Counted from the stretch's first letter, positions 23,201-34,985 are shown. The stretch: 64,000 nt of DNA from Actinostola sp. cb2023 (GCA_033675265.1 JAUJYZ010001501.1:75001-139000), one strand, 5' to 3'. A program made the numbers and translations. The notes: a model not told the origin generated them from the letters alone.

Positions 23201-23516
23201 GGCCCGTCCAAACGAGTAAAACATTTCAGTAAAACATCATAAAACATTGTTTTGTAAAACTTGTTTTATTCGTCTGGCCACCATGTTTTAGCATGTTTTA
23301 ATATGTCGTCAGTTCAACATGTTTTACGAAGTTTGAACCGTGTCAAACATTCTGTAAAATATCGTAAAACATTTCTTTTGTTCTCGCTTGCGTAAAACAC
23401 TGTTTGACTCGTTTGGACAGCGCCCGTAAAACATTGTTGTGCTGACGCATGCGCACGAGTCTTGACATCCAATGTTTTATAAATGTCTTACGATATTTTA
23501 TTCGTTTGGACGGACC
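23201..23516. mobile_element. MITE, GGCCCGTCCAAACGA ends
   Basis: Terminal inverted repeats GGCCCGTCCAAACGA, flanked by TTAA at the left (23197-23200) and TTTA at the right, probably a decayed TTAA. The interior is many short copies of GTAAAACAT in both orientations. Confidence 0.8.
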
Positions 23517-24233
23517 TTTACACCGCTGCAAAAGTAACGCACTGCTCGATACCGTACAAAAATCGCACCTGTCCGCCTTCTAAGCGAAAATATTTTACAA
23601 TTTTTACAAAGGAAATAGGCCTAGGTCTAAGATATATATTTTTGTTCACGTAAAATATATCCATAATTTGTCAAACTTCATTGCGATTTCGTTTTGGATG
23701 TATTCTTGGATTGCGTAGTTCCCATTCCCTCGCAGTGTCTCAGCATTTATGATTCGTGAAATTTCCGATGGGTAAAAAAAAACATCGGGACAATAGCAAG
23801 AGACCATGAGGGACAGAGAGGGAGTCTTCCAGTATAGGGTTTGGGATATCTTAATTTCACTAAATCTATTTTTAGAATGCGGACGTCCGAGAAAACTAAC
23901 TTCCGGTTCAAAGCAGTGCAGATGTATTGTTTTTTTATTACCAATGGCCGAGTATTTTCACTGAAATCATCAAAAAAGCATCGCAAGAATTTATTTTATA
24001 TGGAAAGGAGTTGATTAATGGAACAGAGTCCAAAAAGTCGCTTTATGTTGTGGTCTGTAGGATTGAATGAACAACATGGACGCCGAAAACTACTGCCAAC
24101 TCAACAAGAAGGTCGCTGCATGAAGAAGGTCGCTGTTTGAACTTTCTTCTTGCTGTTCTGCCTTGAACAATTAAGAAAAACATTCCCAAGAATAGATGGG
24201 AAATTTGAAAGTGCATTAAACACGAAGACGCAC

Positions 24234-24241
24234 TATAAAAG
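24234..24241 (+). promoter_or_regulatory. TATA box, plus strand, upstream of the array
   Basis: TATAAAAG preceded by CGAAGACGCAC, the same context as the minus-strand TATA boxes within the array but in the opposite orientation. What it would drive is unclear. Confidence 0.4.
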
Positions 24242-24423
24242 GAGAGGTACCTAGTGTAAGTTCGTTGGATCTGTCAATCAAATCTACCGAGACGTCACAG
24301 AGAGAGGCTCTCAAGAACTGCAAGCTCTATAAATCACTCAAATGGACAAGAAACTGTGGAAATAAGTACTAAAAACGCACATGGATAAATTTTTGTTGTA
24401 CAATTCACTATCACTTTTCACTT

Positions 24424-27400
24424 TGGTAAAAATTATGGTACTTTGAACTGGAATCGTTAGCCGTTTTGAAGTCGCAAGGCTCAGCTCTAGCCAGTATTAT
24501 TATGCTTATCGTTTCTTTCGTAGGTTATCCTAATATCCCCGCCAAGACATGGAAATGCCATGTGCAAATTAAATATACTCGCAGCATAGGTTTCGAAACC
24601 TTGCCGGCCTTTACCATAAAAGTACAGAGATGTACAAATGCTCGACACATTTACCTCATAGCAAGACACCTTCGCGAACGACGACTCCATAACAATACAC
24701 AACAAGACAAACGACAACGAGGACGAACGTAACTTCTGTAATGAAAACAATTCTCTTGTCGCTTTATGTAGAAATGACCGAACATAGTTTTATGCTTGGA
24801 AATGCTTATTACAGGCTAAGAGGATTTCGGCTCATGAATTTGTAGATGTTGAATGTACGTGTGATACATGGCGCGCGAAACTGATTCAAAATATCCTTCG
24901 TACGTAGACGCGTGGTGCCACTGAAAATCGTATATATAACTACCGAATACGAAAAATATTGACACATTCGTCTATTAAAACTGTTTTAGACGGAAAATTA
25001 TAATTTCTTCATTAACTTTGCTGTTGAAATGTGATTTTATTAAGAAAATCATTTTACCCCGTTGTTCAGCCATGTTCAGCCATTGTCCACCACATTGAAA
25101 CTCATTACTATTCAAAAATTGTGGGCGGACCTACATGCCCTTTTATAGTGCGTCTTCGTGTTTAAAGTACTAAATCCGATGGAAAATCACTCTGGTAAAA
25201 TTTATGGTACTTTGAACTGGAATCGTTAGCCGTTTTGAAGTCGCAAGGCTCAGCTCTAGCCAGTATTATTATGCTTATCGTTTCTTTCGTAGGTTATCCT
25301 AATATCCCCGCCAAGACATGGAAATGCCATGTGCAAATTAAATATACTCACAGCATAGGTTTCGAAACCTTGCCGGCCTTTACCATAAAAGTACAGAGAT
25401 GTACAAATGCTCGACACATTTACCTCATAGCAAGACACCTTCGCGAACGACGACTCCATAACAATACACAACAAGACAAACGACAACGAGGACGAACGTA
25501 ACTTCTGTAATGAAAACAATTCTCTTGTCGCTTTATGTAGAAATGACCGAACATAGTTTTATGCTTGGAAATGCTTATTACAGGGAATTTGTAGATGTTT
25601 AATGTACGTGTGATACATGGCGCGCGAAACTGATTCAAAATATCCTTCGTACGTAGACGCGTGGTGCGACTGAAAATCGTATATATAACTACCGAATACG
25701 AAAAATATTGACACATTCGTCTATTAAAACTGTTTTAGACGGAAAATTATAATTTCTTCATTTACTTTGCTGTTGAAATGTGATTTTATTAAGAAAATCA
25801 TTTTACCCCGTTGTTCAGCCATGTTCAGCCATTGTCCACCACATTGAAACTCATTACTATTCAAAAATTGTGGGCGGACCTACATGCCCTTTTATAGTGC
25901 GTCTTCGTGTTTAAAGTACTAAATCCGATGGAAAATCACTCTGGTAAAAATTTTGTTACTTTGAACTGGAATCGCTAGCCGTTTTGAAGTCGCAAGGCTC
26001 AGCTCTAGCCAGTATTATTATGCTTATCGTTTCTTTCGTAGGTTATCCTAATATCCCCGCCAAGACATGGAAATGCCATGTGCAAATTAAATATACTCAC
26101 AGCATAGGTTTCGAAACCTTGCCGGCCTTTACCATAAAAGTACAGAGATGTACAAATGCTCGACACATTTACCTCATAGCAAGACACCTTCGCGAACGAC
26201 GACTCCATAACAATACACAACAAGACAAACGACAACGAGGACGAACGTAACTTCTGTAATGAAAACAATTCTCTTGTCGCTTTATGTAGAAATGACCGAA
26301 CATAGTTTTATGCTTGGAAATGCTTATTATAGGCAAAGAGGATTTCGGCTCATGAATTTGTAGATGTTGAATGTACGTGTGATACATGGCGCGCGAAACT
26401 GATTCAAAATATCCTTCGTACGTAGACGCGTGGTGCCACTGAAAATCGTATATATAACTACCGAATACGAAAAATATTGACACATTCGTCTATTAAAACT
26501 GTTTTAGACGGAAAATTATAATTTCTTCATTAACTTTGCTGTTGAAATGTGATTTTATTAAGAAAATCATTTTACCCCGTTGTTCAGCCATTGTCCACCA
26601 CATTGAAACTCATTACTATTCAAAAATTGTGGGCGGACCTACATGCCCTTTTATAGTGCGTCTTCGTGTTTAAAGTACTAAATCCGATGGAAAATCACTT
26701 TGGTAACATTTATGGTACTTTGAACTGGAATCGTTAGCCGTTTTGAAGTCGCAAGGCTCAGCTCTAGCCAGTATTATTATGCTTATCGTTTCTTTCGTAG
26801 GTTATCCTAATATCCCCGCCAAGTCATGGAAATGCCATGTGCAAAATTAAATATACTCACAGCATAGGTTTCGAAACCTTGCCGGCCTTTACCATAAAAG
26901 TACAGAGATGTACAAATGCTCGACACATTTACCTCATAGCAAGACACCTTCGCGAACGACGACACCATAACAATACACAACAAGACAAACGACAACGAGA
27001 ACGAACGTAACTTCTGTAATGAAAACAATTCTCTTGTCGCTTTATGTAGAAATGACCGAACATAGTTTTATGCTTGGAAATGCTTATTATAGGCAAAGAG
27101 GATTTCGGCTCATGAATTTGTAGATGTTTAATGTACGTGTGATACATGGCGCGCGAAACTATTCAAAATATCCTTCGTACGTAGACGCGTGGTGCGACTG
27201 CAAATCGTATATATAACTACCGAATACGAAAAATATTGACACATTCGTCTATTAAAACTGTTTTAGACGGAAAATTATAATTTCTTCATTAACTTTGCTG
27301 TTGAAATGTGATTTTATTCAGAAAATCATTTTACCCCGTTGTTCAGCCATGTTCAGCCATTGTCCACCACATTGAAACTCATTACTATTCAAAAATTGTG

Positions 27401-27466
27401 GGCGGACCTACATGCCCTTTTATAGTGCGTCTTCGTGTTTAAAGTACTAAATCCGATGGAAAATAT
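24424..27466. repeat. Four tandem 750-770-bp units
   Basis: Units at about 24424-25193, 25194-25943, 25944-26701 and 26702-27466 are near identical, differing by scattered substitutions and indels of up to about 20 bases. Each holds, on the minus strand, a TATAAAAG box, an ATGGCTGAACAAC before a possible donor (GGGGTAAAA), a good acceptor (ttttcattacag) and a good donor (CTATGAG, GTAAAT). Because the units are so alike, every chance frame in one recurs in all; open frames of 87-104 codons on both strands are not evidence by themselves. Confidence 0.9.
25140..25147 (-). promoter_or_regulatory. TATA box of array unit (one of four)
   Basis: TATAAAAG on the minus strand in the context CGAAGACGCACTATAAAAGG. 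The equivalents in the other units are at 25889-25896, 26648-26655 and 27417-27424. All four are intact. Confidence 0.5.
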
Positions 27467-28645
27467 AATTGGATAAAGTCGTGAAAATTGCTGGTTTTTC
27501 ATTTCATAAAGGCTGTTGATTGTTGTAGCGGTGGATGCAAAGCTGCCGGCTTAGCCGAATACTTTCAAAGACGTATTTTCGTCTCTTTCATCAAACTATT
27601 TCTCAGAAAGTGACTTCAATTTATTCTTGGATATGGTTTAGTGGTATCTTGTAATTATCGTTGTGGCGTTTGAAGAGTTTTCACAAGGCTATTCAAAAAC
27701 AAATTTGCCGTGAAACATGATGATGAGCGACAAGACGAGTCACGAGTGAATCAAACAAGCAGTGAACCCGGTAAGCGTGTTTGTTGTGTATTTTCTTTAC
27801 CAAAATGACTTAAAAATTGATTGTGAATATTTTTTGTTTGTATATAAGGGCACCTGAATGACTTGAAATATCTGTGAAAACTACGGTTTACTTCATTCAA
27901 GTTTTGATTCAACGTTTACTGGATTCACTGAGTCAAGTAATATAGGCTTATGCACGCTTCAGTGAAAATAAAAAAGTTGAGCGCAAAACCGTTCAAAATT
28001 ACTTTGTTATCCATCGAGTATCATTTAAAATAGAGGCCGCATCACCGGTATTTTGCATTCCCTTGTTTATGACTTTGCTCAGTCAGAATCAAGTAATATT
28101 ATTTCTAAATCAGTTGATGCTGAAACGAATATGTTAGTATACCGAATTTCTGCCTGGTGCAGCACTTTGCCAAATGATTAAACTTGGGAAAGACACTCTC
28201 TCAGCAAAGAAAGGGAAACGAAAAATAACACTGATCAGAAAGCAGGTCTCAAATGGAAGAAGAATTAGACATTTTGGTGCAGATGAAAGAAGCAGTTGTT
28301 GACAAAAACTGAAAAAGCTCTAGTTTCTTTCCGCGGAACATTTACATTTTCTTTTTTATCATCCGACTCATTACTGCCGTCTCGAAAGTCTAATAATCTA
28401 TAAACTATCCGAGCCATTTATACAAAGTAATCAAATTCAAAAAACAAGACAAAAACATGGTTTCATTTCGCTGGGATATTAAAAGTAAGATAGATCTTAG
28501 CCGCCGGTCGCCATATTTGATACAGCCGATGCTTACATCTACTTTGAACCGGAAGTTAGTTTTCTCGCACGTCCGCATTCTAAAAATAGATTTAGCGAAA
28601 TTAATAAAATATTAATGTTAATTATGTCAGGACTGAGGAGATTAA

Positions 28646-28863
28646 AGCCGCATATACACGAACAAGTTTTCCTTCACAAGAAAATATTGACAATTTTTTT
28701 GTCATCTACACGAACAAGTTTTCCTTCACAAGGAAATATTGACAATTTTTTGTCATCTACACGAACAAGTTTTCCTTGTTGGCGATGTTTTTGTCGTCTA
28801 CACGAGCAACTCTTCCTTGTCAAGGAAAACTTGTCAAGGAAAATTTGCTCGTGTAGATTCGGC
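28646..28863. mobile_element. TTAA-flanked MITE, CTACACGAACAA family (member 2)
   Basis: AGCCGCATATACACGAAC at the left, CTCGTGTAGATTCGGC at the right, TTAA at 28642-28645 and 28864-28867. The left arm is repeated three times inside. It lies 42 bp from the end of the 23855-28600 element. Confidence 0.85.
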
Positions 28864-29039
28864 TTAACTGGAAGTACGCATTTCAGGAAACGCAGGACTC
28901 AACTTCTGTGCTATTTACGTACATACAAACATGTTATTTTGAAGCAAACAACGCGTTGAATGACAGAAAAGAAAAAGCGCGCTAGCTACTACTGGTTTGT
29001 GACATCAGCGCTGCAGATGAAGAGGCTAGTGCAGATTAA

Positions 29040-29189
29040 GAATCGTCATCATTAGATGCAGAGCTACAAGTTGTCCAGATGGATGACACACGCAGGAATC
29101 GCTTCAAAGGTTGCATCAACAAGCCAAGAGATGACTCAGTCAGTAGGTTTCTCATGCCACTCATACGAAAACGTAACGACTCTGAATAG
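29040..29189 (+). pseudogene. C-terminal coding fragment, unknown protein
   Basis: A 49-codon frame without a start at its head (SSSLDAELQVVQMDDTRRN, then RFKGCINKPRDDSVSRFL) ending at TAG has strongly protein-like composition. It may be the last exon of a transposon or host gene. No upstream exon was found. Confidence 0.3.
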
Positions 29190-30536
29190 CGAAATCACAG
29201 GTTTCAGTTTTACATATTGTAGAGTACCGAAAGTAGCCGGGGATGGTACTTTCCATTTTTGTAGACTCGACCATACGTTACTTTCGATTAGGGGGTCGTT
29301 GCGCTTGGTGGATAATTACTCGTGCCCAGGCCTAAGGCCGGGCACGAGTCTAAGAATACAGTTGGTATTTTTTGTTGTTGTTGTTGCTGGACGTCGAGAA
29401 TGTAGAGATGGAGACAACAAGTCTGACCACGAGAGAGATTACAAATGACAAACCAATCAGGCAGAACCGGAGGTTAAGGGGCAAGTTCAGCCGTCAAAAT
29501 CAATCACGTAAAGATATCTAGCAAAATCTAAGTATGTTTTCTCGATTTTGCTAGCACTGTTACCCTCTTAACCAGTCATTTATACAAATTCTGAGCTGGC
29601 CGGTATTGTGTTGTCGAATCCCGGGCGATTCCAAATTCTGTATGTTCTACCGAGTCACCCAACAAGTAACCAAACACTGATTTGATCACTATAATCGTTA
29701 TCAGGCAGATCTAAACATTGAGAAATGTTTAACTAGTGAATACAGCTATGATGACTAAGCACAATCTGCAATCGAGTGGGACTGGGAACGAGACCACTAA
29801 AAGTTGATCTATGAGGTTTTATCGACAGTCGAACTCTTTCTTCACAAATCTTGTTGGAGAAAGGTTATGTCGTCTTGTGATCGTGAGAAAAAAACCATTT
29901 GAACGAAGTATGTCTAATACGCTTATCTCACATACAACCACACACGCCGTTAGCGGTAGACCTACTCTAAAAGTCGGACCAGGTCGTTCCGCGGACTCAA
30001 AATCATATCTGAAAAATCTGAAAAAATCTTATAACAGTTTAACTTCCATTTTGTATAACTGATAAAAGGCTTCTAAGCTTCCATTGTCTGGGGTGAGACT
30101 GGGAACGTGCGTCTCAGTCAGTTCAGTTCGTTTCTGATCTCTTCGTTCTTCACAGCTCAGTCCGCCCATAAGCATGCGTCTTTCATGCTACAATGCATCC
30201 CAGTGCTCAATCGCACCAGGGCACGAGTGAACGCTTGTTATTATTATAATGCTTGGTGCTTAGCGTTAGCACTTTCTTACTTGTTATTAAATTGCTATTG
30301 TTGTTGTTGCTGTTGTTACTGCGCTCGCCGCATCAAAAATCTCCCAAATACTTGTGACGCAAGAGGATTAGGAAGTATGCGAAGTGACAATTATCTAGGA
30401 ATGAAACACCATTGTGACAACATTTAAATATTTTCGTCTTATTATACAGACATACATGTAGTATTCTCTATTATTATAAGCATTCGATTCATTGAAATTG
30501 GATCACATATGTTCTGAATTATTACGAATTTAGGTG
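29190..30536. other. No gene seen
   Basis: Unique-looking DNA with one TTATAACTCG-type hairpin at 29326-29352 (ACTCGTGCCC with GGGCACGAGT). The open frames here lack coding character. Confidence 0.5.
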
Positions 30537-30609
30537 TTAGTTGATTACATCGATACTGATAACTATTTTCTGCCGTCTCCGGCAAATTCTATGGTATTTT
30601 TTTGGTTCT

Positions 30610-30722
30610 GCTCCTTCTCCTGCTCCTCCTGCTCCTCCTGCTCCTCCTACTGCTCCTCCTGCTGCTTCTCCTCCTGCTCCTCCTGCTGCTCCGCCTGCTT
30701 CTCCTGCTGCTCCTCCTCCTAA
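30610..30722. repeat. GGA/GCA trinucleotide repeat next to copy B stop
   Basis: On the minus strand a run of GGA, GCA and GAA triplets begins 3 bases after the TAG of copy B and stays in its frame, giving Gly/Ala/Glu codons. Confidence 0.85.
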
Positions 30723-33700
30723 CTATTTCGTTGCCTCGTTGATCTCGCAGTACAGGCCTCCATGCTTGGAGACCGACCTTGCAGGACAGACGTCACACAC
30801 TTTGTTTCTGACGGAACTTCTGTACCTGTTGTTCTCACAGCACCCATTTTGTGACGTTACGATGTCTGATTTTGGAGACAGTGAAGGTAAATTACTTTTT
30901 TTATCAGACGGGAGCATCATTCGAACAATGACTTTAGCTCTCAGTAGGAGATTTGTTGCTGGGCTCGGCGGGCCCCATGGTAGCTTGACCTTGCCATGGC
31001 TTATGCTATAGCGAATACTCCAAGTTGATAATACCGTGGGAAGGAGGCTCTGGCCTGTGTGTCTTGTAGAGCTGTAGCATATCTTGGGAAGATTGTTACA
31101 GAGACTGTAAGGGTTTGCAATTTCTTTCTGCGAACAACTGTCGTAGCCTTCCTTGTATTCGTTCACATATGTGCTGTGACCTCTTGGTAAAACATACACA
31201 GTGGCACTTTTGGGATATGATGTTGACACCGAACTACCTGCTATGGATGTAATGGTGACTGTGGTGGTATTTTCCTGACGCTGTGCTCCAGTTTGATATG
31301 TCTTGAGAGGCAAGAAAAGGTTGAAGTTTTGTACAAAGGGAATGCCCTTGTCAGAAGGTAAAGCCCATCCATAGGTCTGCAACCACCCGTCGTTCGCTGG
31401 AATCTTAAATAGCACTTCCTCGCCTCTTGCCAATGCCGGAAGATCAACATAGCCAGTATCTCCATCAAATTGCGGCCTTGTTGGGATATACACGTCTCTT
31501 TCTGGCTCGTAAAACGGTGCATTCTCTTTATAGCCAATTAAGGCATCCACATTTTCTTTTGTAAATATACCATTGACATTCGAACAGGCACTGGATGGTT
31601 TTCCTAGCTGCTTGTATTCTATGACATTACAATACAAAGATGCAACTTTTTGAAGTTTGCTCTGCATCATGAACAAACCGACCGTCAACTCAGTGGCATG
31701 CAAGAAATCACCCTTTCCTTTGATATTTGCTGCCAGTCTTCCTGCTATGTTTGCGCGAACGACGGCTGCAACTGCATCAATCATTTGAAATTGGAAATCG
31801 AAAATGTTTTCTCTTAGGGCAAATAATTGTGCAAGTGTCCCCTCCAATTTCTCGCAAATTAGCAGTCCTCCAGCGATTCCTTTTGGAATAGCACCTGCGA
31901 TGCCAGTATCACTATTCAACAATTCACATGTAGCACTCTTGAATGATGACCACAAGGCGCTGTTCTTTGCCAGGCTGGAACGATCCGTTTCAGGCGAGTA
32001 TGCACCATATTCTTTGATGAACTTATCAGCATCCTTTCCAATGTTACTTGAATCGCCTTTTCGTATTTTGTCGACCACTGTTTGAATTGATGAGATCTGG
32101 TTTTTATTGCCAATAAATGCTGTTGCGAGTTCTGTAGAATCTTTTGCTACGTCATCTAGCGAATCGACAAGAGCAGCTCCTTTGGCAACTTTTGCTGCTG
32201 CATCAGCGACCTTTCCAGTCTGATCAAGAGTTTCTGCTACATCAGGACCACTAAATATGAGCTTTAGTGGATTGCAATTTTCCAAAACTTTAGCAGCCAG
32301 AAGTACAGTTTCATGGACAAGATTTGCTGTTAATAAAACCACCATATAGTTCATTGCTTTTTTGATATCTGTCTTCAACTTCCCCTCAACACTCTTCAAC
32401 GAAACCTCGAATTTCTTTAGCGATCCTTGCAGGAATTCAATATCAGCGTTAGCGATTCCTTCATCAAATCTCGCCAGACCTCGAAAATAATTGGATATTC
32501 CAGTCACAGACGCTTTTAAATTTTCATCGAGGAGTTTCACAGATGAAAGGAGTTCCAAATGTTTAATGTTATCTTTCTGGACTTTGATGATTTGGGAGTG
32601 ATCCACTTGTGAGTGAAGACGGAGGTCTTTTACATTCCCTGCGGTTGATATGGGATGTTGGATTTTCTTGAAAAGAATCAGTTGTTTATGAACATCAGTG
32701 TATGAGCAGCCGATGGGTAATTGAATTCCATTGCATGCCACTTCTGCATCTATGAAATCAACTTCTTTTTGTTCTACCATCTTTACAACATCGTCGAAGT
32801 CTGACAAGGCTTGCCTTAAAATGTTATTGAAAAAGTCTGTCCAAGTGACGGTCCAGTAGTTGGGAATAATTTGATTGCTATAAGCGATGAGGAGGAACGA
32901 TTCTTCTAATACTTTTTCATAGGCTGCTTTGTAGTTGTCACCATTTTTGGGACAAAGTTTTTGGATGATCATGTCTCCAACGTTGTACCAGAAAATCGAG
33001 GTCATGATGGGTACAGCTTTGACTGGATCACATTTTGTGTTGCTATCACAAGCCTGCCTTACATCTTCTTCATACCGAAGTGTTTCGTCATCTGAACTTG
33101 CAATCCCAATACCGTTAACTCTGGTTTTTATATAGGCCCAACCGTTGCCCCTGTACATCCACATCTTCCTTGTCCGGAAACTGCTACTTCCAATCACGGG
33201 TCTCACTGGGCGGCCAATGTCGACAATACCAATTCCATTTCCACCAAAACCACCATTGCCTCCGTAGCCACCTAAGCCACCACCTCCAAAGCCACCATAG
33301 CCTCCGTTGCCACCACCTCCAAAACCACCATTGCCTCGTCCATAATCAATAACCGCTTTTCGATACAACCCCCAGCGGTGTAATAATGACGCCAAGCGTC
33401 TTCTGTCATATAAGTGGGATCATTCAGTCTTGAGCAGGAATTAATATTTGTACAAACATCTTTCATGGTTATTTCCTTTTTACTTCCACTTGATGTCCTA
33501 AGTAATCTCGACGGTATTCCACTGCAAAGATTTGAGAATGGGAAGACATAAGTTGGGCCAGTGTTACTGTCTATTTTTTCGGTCAGCTTTGACCAAAGCC
33601 CACTATTGAATCTTGTATTGTGGTCTTCTACGAGTGAGTCGCTCTTGTACAGTGAATGTGGGTCTGCATGTTTTCTCTCTTGGTTGATAGCATTCTTGAG

Positions 33701-33949
33701 CATGGCCATGTTCTCTCTCTTTTCAGGATATGTTATCGGCGCTTCAAAGAAATCCTTGGCCTTTCGTTGAAATTCTCTCATGGTTTCTATGAAACGTGGT
33801 ATGTCATTGGTCTTCTTTAGAAAGTTGTCTCGTGAAATTAGAAGTAAAGCAAGGGGTTTGGTGAAACCATCTTCCTCGCTTTTTATCAGATAAGCCATGG
33901 ATAACAACGTAGCCAGAGATGCTATGTAGTGTAGCTTTAAGTAGGTCAT
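30723..33949 (-). CDS. Large secreted protein, copy B (one frame break)
   Basis: Same protein as copy A, about 1,075 codons in two frames. Start ATG at 33947-33949, just after an acceptor (ttcttttgcag). Signal peptide about residues 1-23 (core ASLATLLSMAYL). The first frame runs to about residue 193. The rest, to TAG at 30723-30725, lies in another frame. The shift falls near a run of five G on the coding strand (33369-33373), inside about 36 bp that copy A lacks. After the break comes a neutral Gly/Tyr/Phe-rich linker (GGYGGFGGGG), the long Lys/Glu/Leu-rich region, the beta-like part, and a Cys-rich tail (GCCENN, VCDVCPA, GLYCE). Apart from the linker it is nearly identical to copy A. Either a real frameshift (decaying gene) or a homopolymer sequencing error. 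Family unknown; probably extracellular. Confidence 0.75.
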
Positions 33950-33954
33950 GATGC

Positions 33955-34215
33955 CTGCAAAAGAAATCACAGTGAGGACGTTAAACCGTAGGTCCTGTCT
34001 CCCGACCCTAATCTAACCTGTTCACGGAAGACATTAAAAGAACCTGTTGAACTCTTCGTAAGAGTAGGGGATTGTTGCCCGGTTCAACAGCCTACTTCAA
34101 ATTGGAGGCATAACACACTAACGTAATAACTCCTCATGATTGTAAGCTGCTCGGCTGCCGTAGGCGCCTTCATATGCAGCCCGAAAAAGTCCTCCATCGC
34201 CGGTTGTAAGGCGCA
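33955..34215 (-). promoter_or_regulatory. Leader and damaged promoter of copy B
   Basis: Matches the leader of copy A, but the position of TATAAAAG reads CATATGAAG (34167-34176), so the TATA box is lost. A candidate leader donor is CGTGAACAG followed by GTTAGATT. Confidence 0.5.
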
Positions 34216-34364
34216 TTGAGACAATGTGAAATGCGCTATGTCAAAAGAACGACCATTATTATAATCTGATTATTATTATTATTATCTAAATTCTTCCTGC
34301 CTGCCATCCAAAATTGAAGGACCATATCTGGGGTGTGAGAGGCTACAGGGGCAAGGATGTTACA

Positions 34365-34985
34365 GTTAAGAAATATAAAACCGTTTTCCGTTTTATATAC
34401 TCTGATCTAAACACGCGGGATGTTGGGAGAACACGAGAGAAGCGTAGTAAACCACGACGCGAAGCTCGAAGCGGAGTGATTTCCAGCCGTTCTCAAATTG
34501 TAGAATCGCTCTATTTCGTGAGTATAAATACGGCTATCGTTGCTGGATATTTTCAGTCGTTAATTTGAGAACATATTTGTAGCCATAAAACTCACAGAAC
34601 GGGTAGTATGTTTTAAGCTGAGAAGTTAGATTTAGTTTTCTTCGTTATTGTGGACAAAAGTGGACGATTCGTCGTTTTTTGGTGTGTTTGACTTTGAAGC
34701 TCAATTCTTGCACCCCCAAAAAAACCAGCAAAATCACATCTAAATAGAAACTTGAACTCGAGAAAACAAGAAAAACTGTAATTCTATGGCTTTTGTTGAA
34801 AATGTATTTGTTAAATAAAACATGTTTAACAGCAGAAAAAATAAATTTGGTGTCGATCAAATCCACTGCATTTCTTCAAGGTCTTTCAAGGTCATGAAAA
34901 CCCCAATGACGTATAGCGTGTTTAGATACTCTCATCTAAAACGGTGTTTTGACCAATCAGAGCGCGCGTTATATCTAAATTATTT
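34365..34985. repeat. TIR-like repeat module with internal TATA (copy 2)
   Basis: Second copy of 6085-6635. TATAAATA at 34523-34530 and the CCAATCAGAGCGCGCG right end are preserved. Just upstream, 34250-34350 is present in inverted orientation at 5287-5400. Confidence 0.65.

Larger units (their letters stand above)
23855..28600. mobile_element. TTAA-flanked TIR element carrying a four-unit array
   Basis: TIRs of about 60 bp (TTTCACTAAATCTATTTT onward, to the TTCCGGTTCAAAG end) at 23855-23915 and 28540-28600, bounded by TTAA at 23851-23854 and 28601-28604. Inside: 300 bp of unique DNA, an outward TATA (24234), a four-unit tandem array (24424-27466), then about 500 bp homologous to the interior of the 16848-18478 element. 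No transposase. Confidence 0.8.

Noticed and set aside
24466..27147. Conserved 87-104-codon frames on both strands of each array unit
   Set aside because: The units are nearly identical, so conservation of a frame across them says nothing about selection. I kept only the promoter and splice signals as an observation.
29056..29448. A 130-codon plus-strand frame
   Set aside because: Its composition is not protein-like and it runs through a hairpin repeat; the shorter frame at 29040-29189 in another phase looks more like coding DNA.
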